Source of the DNA: VRUE01 sp035556755
Lineage (GTDB): Bacteria; Actinomycetota; Thermoleophilia; Solirubrobacterales; 70-9
Assembly (NCBI GenBank): GCA_035556755.1
Contig: DATMEP010000061.1
Span: 1 to 13,705 of the forward strand
Direction: 5' to 3'
Length of the DNA stretch: 13,705 nucleotides
Position numbers and translations under genes: made by a program. Under the pieces are notes generated by a model. That model ran no database searches and was not told the DNA's origin. It worked only from the letters and a program-made list of their open reading frames with translations. Numbering within the stretch: the first letter of the stretch is position 1; every line of letters begins with the position of its first letter. This document shows positions 1 to 5,798 of this stretch, one piece after another.

Positions 1-321
1 CATCGCCTGGAACTGCTCGTCGGTCATCTTGTGCGCGACGCCGTCCCAGGTGTAGCCGGCGTTGTTGACGGCGATGTCGACGCTGCCGAAGGCATCGACG
101 GCGGCGGCGACCAGCTCGTCGGCCGCGCCCTCCTTGGTCAGGTCGCCGGCGTGGACGGCGGTCTCGCCGCTGATCTCACCGGCCGCCTGCTCGGCGACGT
201 CGGCGTCGAGGTCGTTGATCAGGACCTTGGCGCCCTCGGCTGCGAACAGCTCGGCCGTTGCGCGGCCGATGCCCCGGGCGGAGCCGGTGACGATTGCCGC
301 TTTCCCATCGAGAAGTCCCAT
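1..321 (-). CDS. SDR family NAD(P)-dependent oxidoreductase (5' part only)
   Basis: The gene runs off the left edge, so only the first 107 codons are present. The translation begins MGLLDGKAAIVTGSARGIG and shows the Rossmann nucleotide-binding motif TGSARGIG (TGxxxGIG, residues 13-20), an acidic residue after beta-2 (NDLD, about 36-39) and the structural NNAG motif near residue 86. These are hallmarks of classical short-chain dehydrogenases, which oxidise or reduce alcohols and ketones with NAD(P)(H) in the cytoplasm. The catalytic Ser and YxxxK lie beyond the window, so neither activity nor substrate can be judged. The ATG at 321 is supported by AGAAGGAG (complement of about 333-340) some 11 bases upstream. 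The gene stands back to back with the DUF4389 gene. Family is secure; the specific role is unknown. Confidence 0.93.
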   Translation of the reverse strand, partial: MGLLDGKAAIVTGSARGIGRATAELFAAEGAKVLINDLDADVAEQAAGEISGETAVHAGDLTKEGAADELVAAAVDAFGSVDIAVNNAGYTWDGVAHKMTDEQFQAM

Positions 322-462
322 TTCTATGCGCTCTCCTTCTGGATTTCGTGAAGTCGGCGGGGGAGGCTACATGGAACGCCGCAGCCCTGGTTGACCGGCC
401 AATCGGTCGCGTGCAGGGCTCGGGACGCGGCGGTCGAAGACCCTGAGACCGATTCCACCGAC

Positions 463-468
463 AGGAGG
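463..468 (+). promoter_or_regulatory. Shine-Dalgarno site for the DUF4389 gene
   Basis: AGGAGG lies six bases before the ATG at 475. This decides the start at 475 over the upstream in-frame ATG at 391, which has no such site. The 322-474 gap between two divergent genes should hold both promoters, but no -35/-10 pair stands out. Confidence 0.8.
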
Positions 469-474
469 ATCAGG

Positions 475-1125
475 ATGGAGATGTCGCCGAGCAACACGGT
501 CCCGCCGGGGGGCTACCCGGTCACCTTCGCGGTCGACTACCCGGACCGCAAGCTCAACCGCCTCACGACCTTCTTCCGGATCTTCACCGTGATCCCGATC
601 GCGATCGTCGTCTCGCTGCTCTCCGGCGGCTCCTACGGCGGCGGTGGGGACGCCTACTACTACGCCGGTGCCGGGGCGGGGATCCTCACCCTGCCGGTCC
701 TGCTGCTGATCCTCTTCCGCAAGAAGTACCCGCGCTGGTGGTATGACTGGAACCTGGAACTGATGCGGTTCGGCAACCGGATCGGGATCTACCTGGCGCT
801 GATGGACGACCGCTACCCCTCGACCGACGAGCAGCAGTCGGTCCACCTCGACTTCCCCTACCCCGATGTCGAGGCCGACCTCGAACGCGGGATGCCGCTG
901 GTCAAGTGGCTGCTGGCGATCCCGCACTACATCGTGCTCTTCTTCCTCTCCATCGGCGCCTTCTTCGCGGTCGTCTTCGCCTGGTTCGCGATCCTCTTCA
1001 CCGGTCGCTACCCGCGCGGGCTGTTCGACTTCGTCGAGGGCGTGGTCCGCTGGCACAACCGTGTCACCGGCTATGCCTTCACGCTGGTCACCGACCGCTA
1101 CCCGCCCTTCCGCCTGCGGCCCTGA
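475..1125 (+). CDS. DUF4389 domain membrane protein
   Basis: This 216-residue protein has the hallmarks of DUF4389: repeated RYP motifs (DDRYPSTDEQ at 112-120, GRYPRGLFDF at 177-186, TDRYPPF at 206-212) and the segment DFVEGVVRWHNRVTGYAF near its end. Hydrophobic stretches at about 34-50, 66-82 and 144-176 predict several membrane segments, the last long enough for a hairpin or two passes. The biochemical role of the family is not known; it is common in actinobacteria as a small integral membrane protein. The start at 475 is chosen for its strong SD. The gene converges on the SixA-like gene with 22 bases between stops and no clear terminator hairpin. It appears monocistronic. Function is not assignable beyond the family. 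Confidence 0.88.
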   Translation: MEMSPSNTVPPGGYPVTFAVDYPDRKLNRLTTFFRIFTVIPIAIVVSLLSGGSYGGGGDAYYYAGAGAGILTLPVLLLILFRKKYPRWWYDWNLELMRFGNRIGIYLALMDDRYPSTDEQQSVHLDFPYPDVEADLERGMPLVKWLLAIPHYIVLFFLSIGAFFAVVFAWFAILFTGRYPRGLFDFVEGVVRWHNRVTGYAFTLVTDRYPPFRLRP

Positions 1126-1147
1126 GCGGGCGGTTCGCGGAAGGCGC

Positions 1148-1591
1148 CTAGGCTCGCGAGTCGGCGATTGCGGCGAGGTCCTTAGGCCGCAGCAGGGCAT
1201 GCAGCGTGCCGCCGTCGACGATCGCGAGCCCGCCCTTGCGCAACTTCGCCTTGCCGCCCGTGAGGCGGGCGACCTCGTTCGAGAAGTCGGGCTCGTGGCC
1301 GACCAGGATCACGTTGCCCCGGCCGGCGGCGAGCGCCAGCGCGTCGAAACCTCCTCCGCCCAGCTCCGGCGCCGTCTCGGGCTCGACTCCGAGCGCCTGG
1401 CAGGCAAGCCTCGCCGTGTCGGCGGCCCGCACCTTGGGGCTGGTCAGGCAGGCGTCGATCTCCTCGCCCAGGGCCGCCAGCGCCCTGCCAGCCGCCTCCG
1501 ATTGCCGCTCCCCCTTCGGGGTCAGCGGGCGAGCCGCGTCCTCCGTCTCCCCGTGGGGAACCGCCTCGCCGTGCCGCAGCAGGTAGATCAC
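1148..1591 (-). CDS. SixA-like phosphohistidine phosphatase (histidine phosphatase superfamily)
   Basis: A 147-aa single-domain protein starting (GTG)IYLLRHGEA. The RHG motif at residues 6-8 supplies the histidine that is phosphorylated in this superfamily. LTSPKVRAADTA (49-60) is the second arginine-bearing motif, and GHEP at 98-101 supplies the second catalytic histidine (H99). The short length and the LTPKGERQ segment fit the SixA branch, which removes phosphate from histidine phosphotransfer domains, but the substrate here is unknown. The GTG start overlaps the stop of the upstream acetyltransferase gene in GTGA, implying translational coupling. A longer open frame upstream runs through the acetyltransferase in another frame and is not real, because RHG must lie at the N-terminus. 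Confidence 0.88.
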   Translation of the reverse strand: MIYLLRHGEAVPHGETEDAARPLTPKGERQSEAAGRALAALGEEIDACLTSPKVRAADTARLACQALGVEPETAPELGGGGFDALALAAGRGNVILVGHEPDFSNEVARLTGGKAKLRKGGLAIVDGGTLHALLRPKDLAAIADSRA

Positions 1592-2385
1592 GGCCGGGAT
1601 CGTACGGGGCGCCACGCGAACAGGCGGTACTCGTAGATCGTCTCGAAGCCCATCTTCCGGTAGAGGCTCTCGCCCATCGGCGAGGCCTGGAGCGAAGAGA
1701 TCTCGGCGCCCATGTCGAAGCCGGCGTTGACGGCGGTCTCGGTCATCGTCCGTCCCAGGCCGCGGCCCCGCGCCGCCTCCGTGCAGCCGACCCAGTAGAT
1801 GCCGGCGGTGCCGTGGCTGACGATCGTCATCGCGATCCCCGCCGGCTCCCCGTCGAGGTGGGCGAGGAAGGCGGCGACGTTCGGGCCGCTGAGGCCGGAG
1901 TGGTCCTCGTAGAAGGCGAAGATCTCGGGCGGGAAGCCGAGGCTGGCGTAGGACTCGGTCGCCACCTGCCAATACTCCGCGGCATCGGTCGGTGAGGCGA
2001 CCCGGCGCAGCTCGACGCCCCCGGGAAGCGGGTGCTCCTCCGCCCTGCGGTCGAGCACCATCTCCGGCATCGCGTAGACCTGCTCGAGGCCGGCGGCGTC
2101 GAACGCGTCGATCAGGTCGCGATCCTCGGGCGCGCCGCCGCGCGCCCAGAGGGCGAAGCCGCGGTCGCGAGCGGCGAAGAAGGCTTTGGCGCGCTCGAGC
2201 AGCTCGCCTGGGTCGAGGTCGTCATCGGCCCGGAACGCCGCGTTGGAGATGGTCGGGTGCGAGGAGCGCCCGGCCCCGAAGAGCCAGCCGGCGGTGGCTT
2301 CGACCTCCGCACCGGGGTCGAGCTGGAACAGCCGCCGCGAGCTCTCGACGAGGTTGAGGTGGGCGTCTCGGGTGTGCGTACTCAC
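1588..2385 (-). CDS. GNAT family N-acetyltransferase
   Basis: A 265-residue protein whose C-terminal half (about 123-262) is a GNAT fold: ELRRVASPTDAAEYWQVA, a central strand AGIAMTIVSHGTAGIYWVGC, then the acetyl-CoA pyrophosphate-binding loop ARGRGLGR (205-212), and finally ASPMGESLYRKMGFETIYEYRLF, the usual last helix and strands. GNAT enzymes transfer an acetyl group from acetyl-CoA to an amine; the acceptor here is not predictable. The N-terminal 120 residues resemble the degenerate first half of two-domain GNATs. The GTG start at 2385 begins STHTRDAHLN and lies 11 bases after the stop of the NTF2-like gene, with only a weak TGAGG near it. The frame extends further upstream, but there it overlaps the NTF2-like gene. 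It is the middle gene of a likely three-gene operon. Confidence 0.87.
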   Translation of the reverse strand: MSTHTRDAHLNLVESSRRLFQLDPGAEVEATAGWLFGAGRSSHPTISNAAFRADDDLDPGELLERAKAFFAARDRGFALWARGGAPEDRDLIDAFDAAGLEQVYAMPEMVLDRRAEEHPLPGGVELRRVASPTDAAEYWQVATESYASLGFPPEIFAFYEDHSGLSGPNVAAFLAHLDGEPAGIAMTIVSHGTAGIYWVGCTEAARGRGLGRTMTETAVNAGFDMGAEISSLQASPMGESLYRKMGFETIYEYRLFAWRPVRSRP

Positions 2386-2396
2386 TGCACGTAGCC

Positions 2397-2825
2397 TCAG
2401 CGCTGCAGCTCGCCGATCGACGTCAGGTACTCGTCGAGCGCCTCGGTTTTCTGGGTGTCCTCGTAGACCTCGTACTCGCGCAGCAGGCCCCAGGAGATAC
2501 GGCCCCAGATCACGTAGCGGTTCTCGTAGACGCGCCTGCCGTCGGGTGCGTCGAGGTAGTCGGTGCCGCGGATGCAGATCGTCTGGTTCCAGGGGAACCC
2601 CTTGAGGATCACCTCGTCGGGGAAGATCTGCAGGCCGACGTCGGCGAAGCGCTGCAGCCACGGTTCGAGCTTGTCCTTGCCTTCCAGCTCGGTCGCCCAC
2701 GAGCTGTCGCCGGGGAATTTGAACCTGACGTCCTCGGCGTCCATTTTGAGCGTCGGGGCGATGTCGCCTTCCCGCGCCTTCGCCATGTTCCGCGAGATCA
2801 TCCGCTTCGCCAGCCAGGACAGCAT
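2397..2825 (-). CDS. NTF2-like (SnoaL-type) fold protein
   Basis: A 142-aa protein starting MLSWLAKRMISRNMAKAREG. It has the cone-fold pattern of NTF2-like proteins: N-terminal helices, then DVRFKFPGDSSW, the linker ELEGKDKLEPWLQRFAD, and beta strands such as VILKGFPWNQTICIRGTDY and RVYENRYVIWGRISWG. Members can be small isomerases, hydrolases or ligand-binding subunits; nothing visible assigns a reaction. The ATG at 2825 is preceded by AAGGGGG at a suitable distance. A TAGGTT hexamer about 32 bases upstream of the start could be its -10. It is the first gene of the run with the acetyltransferase and SixA-like phosphatase. Fold is fairly confident; function unknown. Confidence 0.8.
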   Translation of the reverse strand: MLSWLAKRMISRNMAKAREGDIAPTLKMDAEDVRFKFPGDSSWATELEGKDKLEPWLQRFADVGLQIFPDEVILKGFPWNQTICIRGTDYLDAPDGRRVYENRYVIWGRISWGLLREYEVYEDTQKTEALDEYLTSIGELQR

Positions 2826-2874
2826 CTGCGCCCCCTTCGCCGTGGATCGGTCCGTGGAACCTAGCGCGCCGTCG

Positions 2875-3300
2875 TCAGCTCGACGCGAGCCGCACGCCGC
2901 CGTCCGCGGTGAGCGTCCAGTGCGGGTTGTGGGCGATCTCCCACGGGTGCCCGTCGGGGTCGATGAAGACGGCGCTGTAGCCGCCCCAGAAGGTCTCGGC
3001 CGGCTGCCGCCCGATCTTCGCCCCGGCCGCCCGCGCCTCCTCGACGATCGCGTCGACCTCCTCGGGTGAGCCGACGTTGACCGCCGGCGTCATCCCGCCC
3101 CAACCCCCGGAGTCCTCGACGCAGCTGTCCTCGGCAAGCCGAGCCCGGTCCCAGAGCGCGAAGACCATGTCCCCGGCCTGGAAGAAGGCGACGTCGTCCT
3201 CCGGCCCGGCGTTCGTCTGCCACCCGAGCGCTTCGTAGAACGCCCGCGCCCGGGCGAGATCGGAAACGCCAAGGGTGATCAGGCTGACCCGCTGCTTCAT
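2875..3300 (-). CDS. VOC (glyoxalase/bleomycin resistance-like) family protein
   Basis: A 141-residue protein with two beta-alpha-beta-beta-beta modules: MKQRVSLITLGVSDLARARAFYEALGW at the start, and a second module ending YSAVFIDPDGHPWEIAHNP, the typical VOC signature. The C-terminal Glu of PWEIA is a usual metal ligand, but the first-module histidine found in true glyoxalases is replaced (VSLITLG), so metal-dependent glyoxalase activity is doubtful. The subfamily with this N-terminus is abundant in actinobacteria and of unknown function. The start at 3300 matches the family start. TAGGCT (complement of 3311-3316) ten bases upstream may be a -10 for a nearly leaderless message. The gene lies 26 bases downstream of the Mrr-like gene and 49 bases upstream of the NTF2-like gene. 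Confidence 0.88.
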   Translation of the reverse strand: MKQRVSLITLGVSDLARARAFYEALGWQTNAGPEDDVAFFQAGDMVFALWDRARLAEDSCVEDSGGWGGMTPAVNVGSPEEVDAIVEEARAAGAKIGRQPAETFWGGYSAVFIDPDGHPWEIAHNPHWTLTADGGVRLASS

Positions 3301-3326
3301 CGTGCCACTGAGCCTAGGTTCTATCC

Positions 3327-4199
3327 CTATCCAAGGTCGCCGAAGAACGACTCGACGACCTCGATGTCCTCGACTACCCGCTCGGCGACTCGTACACCCA
3401 GCTGATGTTTCTTCAGGAGCTCGCAAAGCTGCTCGCCGTCGATTAGGTCGATCGGCGGTGCGCCGTCTCGCGTCGCCTCCTCGCGCGCTCCCGGAGTGAA
3501 CGAGCCGGTCGTGATCAGCAACCCTCTGTCGCCACGTCCGCTCATCGCACCGCGGAAGTCACGGACCTTGTCCGGTCCGACCGTTCCCTTGTACCGCTTG
3601 CACTGGAAGAAGACCGGGAAGCTGACGAGCGAGAGGCGATACGCCCCCGTGCCGTCGATCCCGCCATCGCCGCTGCGACCGGTCACCGTTGGGTTGACGA
3701 AGCCCTCCTCACGAAGCAGTCGCTGGGCGAGTCGCTCGAAACCGGCCGGCGACAGGGTGAGCATTTGCTCCAGAAGCTGCTCTTTCCAGCGGTCCGCTTC
3801 GGTGCCGTTGGCGTCGGGCTCGACGTCTGCCTCTACAGCGTCGGCTTCGCGCCGCCTTTGGGCTCTGCGCTCCGCTTGGTGCTTGCGCCAGAGCGGTTCG
3901 ATCTCGTCCGCCGACAGCTCTCGTCCCAACCCGGTCGTAGCCCAAACTCCCCGGGAGACGTTCGTAAGCGCTCCCATGCCTTTCAAATAGGTGCGGGCCC
4001 AGGCGAGCCTGTACTCGATCTCACTTCTCGGCCCGTCGTTGTGCAGCACGGCCAACTGCGCTTCCGAGAAGTTCTCTCGCTCGATCACCCATTCGTCGAT
4101 TTCATCGAGCCTCGCCGAGTGTCCGAGCTCCCGCACAGCGCAGAGAGTGGCCCAGAGCAGGTCGCTGTAGGCCGGTATCTCAGGCGCCTCTCCGCTCAT
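3327..4199 (-). CDS. mrr: Mrr-type restriction endonuclease
   Basis: A 290-aa protein in two parts. Residues 1-100 form an N-terminal winged-helix Mrr_N-like domain (YSDLLWATLCAVRELG, and RGVWATTGLGREL as its end). After a charged linker (105-140) comes a PD-(D/E)xK nuclease domain: FERLAQRLLREEGF (154-167), VTGRSGDGGIDG (172-183) with D178 and D182, and FFQCKRYKG with Q199 and K201, then GLLITTGSFTPGAREEA. This matches the Mrr_cat family, which cuts methylated or foreign DNA. All expected catalytic residues are visible, so it should be active. TAGCGT (complement of 4209-4214) lies nine bases before the ATG. It lies just outside the left att repeat, on the host side, so it was there before the element inserted or is part of the same hotspot. 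Confidence 0.9.
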   Translation of the reverse strand: MSGEAPEIPAYSDLLWATLCAVRELGHSARLDEIDEWVIERENFSEAQLAVLHNDGPRSEIEYRLAWARTYLKGMGALTNVSRGVWATTGLGRELSADEIEPLWRKHQAERRAQRRREADAVEADVEPDANGTEADRWKEQLLEQMLTLSPAGFERLAQRLLREEGFVNPTVTGRSGDGGIDGTGAYRLSLVSFPVFFQCKRYKGTVGPDKVRDFRGAMSGRGDRGLLITTGSFTPGAREEATRDGAPPIDLIDGEQLCELLKKHQLGVRVAERVVEDIEVVESFFGDLG

Positions 4200-4208
4200 C
4201 GAGGCGGC

Positions 4209-4214
4209 ACGCTA
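4209..4214 (-). promoter_or_regulatory. Candidate -10 element of the mrr gene
   Basis: TAGCGT on the minus strand, nine bases before the ATG at 4199. The same hexamer precedes two other start codons in this window at seven bases. No convincing -35 was seen. The short distance implies a nearly leaderless transcript. Confidence 0.45.
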
Positions 4215-4253
4215 CCACCGCAAATCCATTCGAGCGCCCAAAGGTGAGGCTGC

Positions 4254-4291
4254 TTACAATCCCAACTGCTTGCCGAGGATCTCCTTCATGA
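4254..4291 (-). pseudogene. Displaced 3' end of the acyl-CoA dehydrogenase gene (remnant)
   Basis: On the minus strand this stretch reads MKEILGKQLGL-stop, the exact C-terminus of the acyl-CoA dehydrogenase whose intact gene ends at 10369. The last three codons and the stop differ only silently (TTG GGA TTG TAA here; CTG GGG CTG TAG there). The 26 bases at 4266-4291 are identical to 10381-10406. This is the pattern left when an element integrates into a gene's 3' end and supplies a replacement end of its own: the original tail is pushed to the far side of the element. Confidence 0.88.
4266..4291 (+). repeat. attL core: left copy of the 26-bp direct repeat
   Basis: Identical over 26 bases, and in the same orientation, to 10381-10406. 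It begins CTGCTTGCCGAGG and ends CTTCATGA. Identity breaks at 4292 (G against T) on the element side and at 4265 (A against G) on the host side. It lies in the displaced acyl-CoA dehydrogenase tail. The crossover must fall inside this block. Confidence 0.88.
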
Positions 4292-4405
4292 GCCCCGAGC
4301 ATGGCACGGGAGAGCACGCGGGGTCATCGGAGGGCAAGGATGTCCCGCAAATGAGCTTGTTCGAGGGCGGGAGCGACGATCAGCCGTGATCGCGCGTGGT
4401 CCGGC

Positions 4406-4429
4406 CGATGTGTCCGGATTGTGTCCGCC
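4406..4429 (+). repeat. Left arm-type repeat (24 bp)
   Basis: Perfect 24-base match, same orientation, to 10300-10323. It contains two tandem copies of GTGTCCG separated by GATT. It lies 114 bases inside the left core; its partner lies 57 bases inside the right core. On a joined circle the two would flank the core, as the arm-binding sites of tyrosine integrases do. Integrase binding is inferred. Confidence 0.65.
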
Positions 4430-4443
4430 GCTGGCCGGTTTGT

Positions 4444-4773
4444 TCAGCGGCGGCGACGCTCGGGGTTGCCGCGCTCCCACCAGTCGATCGTCTCGCCGTG
4501 CCCCTGCATCTCTTCGAGCGTGCGGGCGATGAAGCTGGCGCTGCGGCCATGGGCTCGGTCGCCGCAGAACTTCCACAGCTCCCGCGCTGCCTTCTTGTAG
4601 CGGTGGATCAGTTCGTCCAGCTCGAAAGCGTCCAGCTCGCCGGAGTCGTAGTGCTCGAAGCCTTCGCGCACTCGCTCAAGCAGATCGGCGAGTCGGGCTT
4701 CGTGATAGCCGACGACGAGCGCTTCATCGACCTGACGCTCCGCCTTCGAGGGCTTTGCGGGATCGGCGCTCAC
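4444..4773 (-). CDS. Conserved hypothetical protein, 109 aa
   Basis: Not assigned to a named family. The protein is charged and mostly helical: a disordered start (MSADPAKPSKAERQ), then LADLLERVREGFEHYDSGELDAFELDELIHRYKKAARELWKFC (about 28-70), and a basic tail ending ERRRR. The GELDAFELDELIHRYKKAA pattern seems familiar from small hypothetical proteins of related high-GC actinobacteria, but no function comes with it. The GTG start at 4773 is ten bases after the stop of the RES toxin gene, so it is probably the third gene of the Xre-RES operon. It could be an accessory to the toxin-antitoxin pair or an unrelated passenger. Its stop at 4444 is 14 bases from the left arm-type repeat. Confidence 0.75.
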   Translation of the reverse strand: MSADPAKPSKAERQVDEALVVGYHEARLADLLERVREGFEHYDSGELDAFELDELIHRYKKAARELWKFCGDRAHGRSASFIARTLEEMQGHGETIDWWERGNPERRRR

Positions 4774-4783
4774 GCTGACGGGA

Positions 4784-5296
4784 TCATCTCTTCTCGATGA
4801 TGTGGCTGTTCTGCACCACGATCTCCGACCTGGGCGGCTGGTTGGCGGTGAAGATGACGAGGTTCGAGCCGCCGCTACCGCGCACCGAGGGGATGAGCAA
4901 CCCGTCGTGGCCGAGCCACGCGACGGCGCCGCCGACCCGCTGGCATGGCCCCCAGGGGATCGACTCGAAGTCTTCCTCAGTAATCCCGATGTCTGCGAGG
5001 CGCGTCGCAGTGGTCAGGTCGAGCAGGCTCGCAATCGAGACATCCAACTCGTAGATCGTCCGCGATGCCCGCGGCGGTATGGGTTGCATGGCGATCAAAT
5101 GGTCACCCTCCGCTTTCGCGGTCGATTCAGCGAGGCTTGTGTAGAGCGCCGACGTTCCGGGCGGGTTCCAACGTGCCCCGCGCACATTGGCCAACTCCGG
5201 CGGTGCCGAGCCGAGTAGGTGTCGAAAGACCCGACCCTGCCACCGCTCCGCGTCGAAGCGCTCAAGAGCGTCCAGCAGCGCGGGATCGTGGATCAC
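4784..5296 (-). CDS. RES domain toxin (NAD+-degrading family)
   Basis: A 170-residue protein with the RES-domain pattern: VFRHLLGS (23-30), RGARWNPPG (39-47) with R39 and R42, LYTSLAES (51-58) with Y52 and E57, TIYELDVSIASLLDL (80-94), and LIPSVRGSGGSNLVIF (134-149) with S137. The family takes its name from conserved Arg, Glu and Ser. Characterised members with Xre/ParS antitoxins degrade or phosphorolyse NAD+ and arrest growth. All three expected residues are visible, so activity is likely. The gene follows the antitoxin gene by 11 bases on the same strand, the usual antitoxin-first order. The start is a GTG (MIHDPALLD) with little SD support. Confidence 0.88.
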   Translation of the reverse strand: MIHDPALLDALERFDAERWQGRVFRHLLGSAPPELANVRGARWNPPGTSALYTSLAESTAKAEGDHLIAMQPIPPRASRTIYELDVSIASLLDLTTATRLADIGITEEDFESIPWGPCQRVGGAVAWLGHDGLLIPSVRGSGGSNLVIFTANQPPRSEIVVQNSHIIEKR

Positions 5297-5307
5297 GACC
5301 GCTGCGC

Positions 5308-5667
5308 CTACGCGTAGCTGCCGTCTCGAAGCTGGGCGATCAGCGCCAGGACATCATCGACGCGGTCATCCTCGATGCGGTCGGCGGGTCGCTGCCCCTC
5401 CAGCAGTCGGTGAGGGGAGAAGAGCCACAGCCGGGCCTCGTCGGGCGGATAGAACTCCGAAAGCTCCTCGGCGAGCCAAGCGAGGGTGAGCAGCCGGTCG
5501 AGGCTGCGCCGCTGTGGCTCAGCCTTGCCGGTCCGCCAGCGCGAGACAGTCTGCGGAGTCGTGCCAAGTAGCTGCGCGATCTCCCGCCCCTGCACGCCGG
5601 CCTCGTCTCGAATCGCGTCGAGCTTGCGGCCAAGGGCCGTAATACCCGTTTTTGCAACTGCCTCCAT
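5308..5667 (-). CDS. Xre/MbcA/ParS-type antitoxin (DUF2384-like)
   Basis: A 119-residue protein in two parts. An Xre-like helix-turn-helix spans about 27-52 (GREIAQLLGTTPQTVSRWRTG). A C-terminal toxin-binding region spans about 58-119 (LLTLAWLAEELSEFYPPDEARLWLFSPHRLLEGQRPADRI, ending LIAQLRDGSYA), which is the Xre/MbcA/ParS toxin-binding module. It should bind and inhibit the RES toxin encoded just downstream and repress the shared promoter. The ATG at 5667 has GGAG six bases upstream. TACCCT (complement of 5683-5688) is a plausible -10, and an inverted repeat at 5692-5720 sits where the -35 would be. It is divergent from the deoxyribosyltransferase/TIR-like gene. Confidence 0.88.
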   Translation of the reverse strand: MEAVAKTGITALGRKLDAIRDEAGVQGREIAQLLGTTPQTVSRWRTGKAEPQRRSLDRLLTLAWLAEELSEFYPPDEARLWLFSPHRLLEGQRPADRIEDDRVDDVLALIAQLRDGSYA

Positions 5668-5682
5668 GTCTATCTCCGAATC

Positions 5683-5688
5683 AGGGTA
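5683..5688 (-). promoter_or_regulatory. Candidate -10 of the antitoxin-toxin operon
   Basis: TACCCT on the minus strand, 15 bases before the antitoxin ATG, in a locally AT-rich stretch. No clear -35; the inverted repeat at 5692-5720 covers that position. Confidence 0.4.
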
Positions 5689-5691
5689 AAC

Positions 5692-5720
5692 AAGACGATT
5701 AACAATCTTCTTAATGTCTT
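5692..5720. promoter_or_regulatory. Inverted repeat, likely antitoxin operator
   Basis: AAGACGATTAA (5692-5702) and TTAATGTCTT (5711-5720) are inverted copies around an 8-base centre, with one extra base in the left arm. The site is AT-rich and lies between the antitoxin start and the divergent 5799 gene, over the expected -35 of the antitoxin promoter. Autorepression by the Xre antitoxin is the simplest reading; control of the divergent gene is possible. Confidence 0.5.
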
Positions 5721-5785
5721 GATCGACAGATTAGCAGAAGCCGCGCCTGCAAATGCATGGTAGCTCTGGTTTCGATACACGCCGA

Positions 5786-5791
5786 TATCCT
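5786..5791 (+). promoter_or_regulatory. Candidate -10 for a leaderless start at 5799
   Basis: TATCCT ends seven bases before the ATG at 5799, the same geometry as TAGCGT before the genes at 11547 and 13340. This supports 5799 over the longer frame from 5757. No clear -35. Confidence 0.4.
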
Positions 5792-5798
5792 CCCGGAA

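Noticed and set aside
1126..1147. Terminator between the DUF4389 and SixA-like genes
   Set aside because: The 22-base gap shows no stable hairpin and no T-run on either strand.
4406..4429. The 24-bp repeats as the crossover cores instead of arm sites
   Set aside because: That would leave the displaced acyl-CoA dehydrogenase tail at 4254-4291 unexplained. The 26-bp repeat accounts for the restored gene and the displaced tail.
4390..4440. Remnant of an older integrase gene (DVSGLCPP can be read at 4407)
   Set aside because: Similarity stops exactly at the 24-bp repeat on both sides, so a shared binding site explains it better than a gene remnant.
5757..5798. Start of the deoxyribosyltransferase/TIR-like gene at 5757
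   Set aside because: The 14 extra residues do not look like part of the fold, there is no SD, and the ATG at 5799 has a -10 at the right distance. Not fully excluded.
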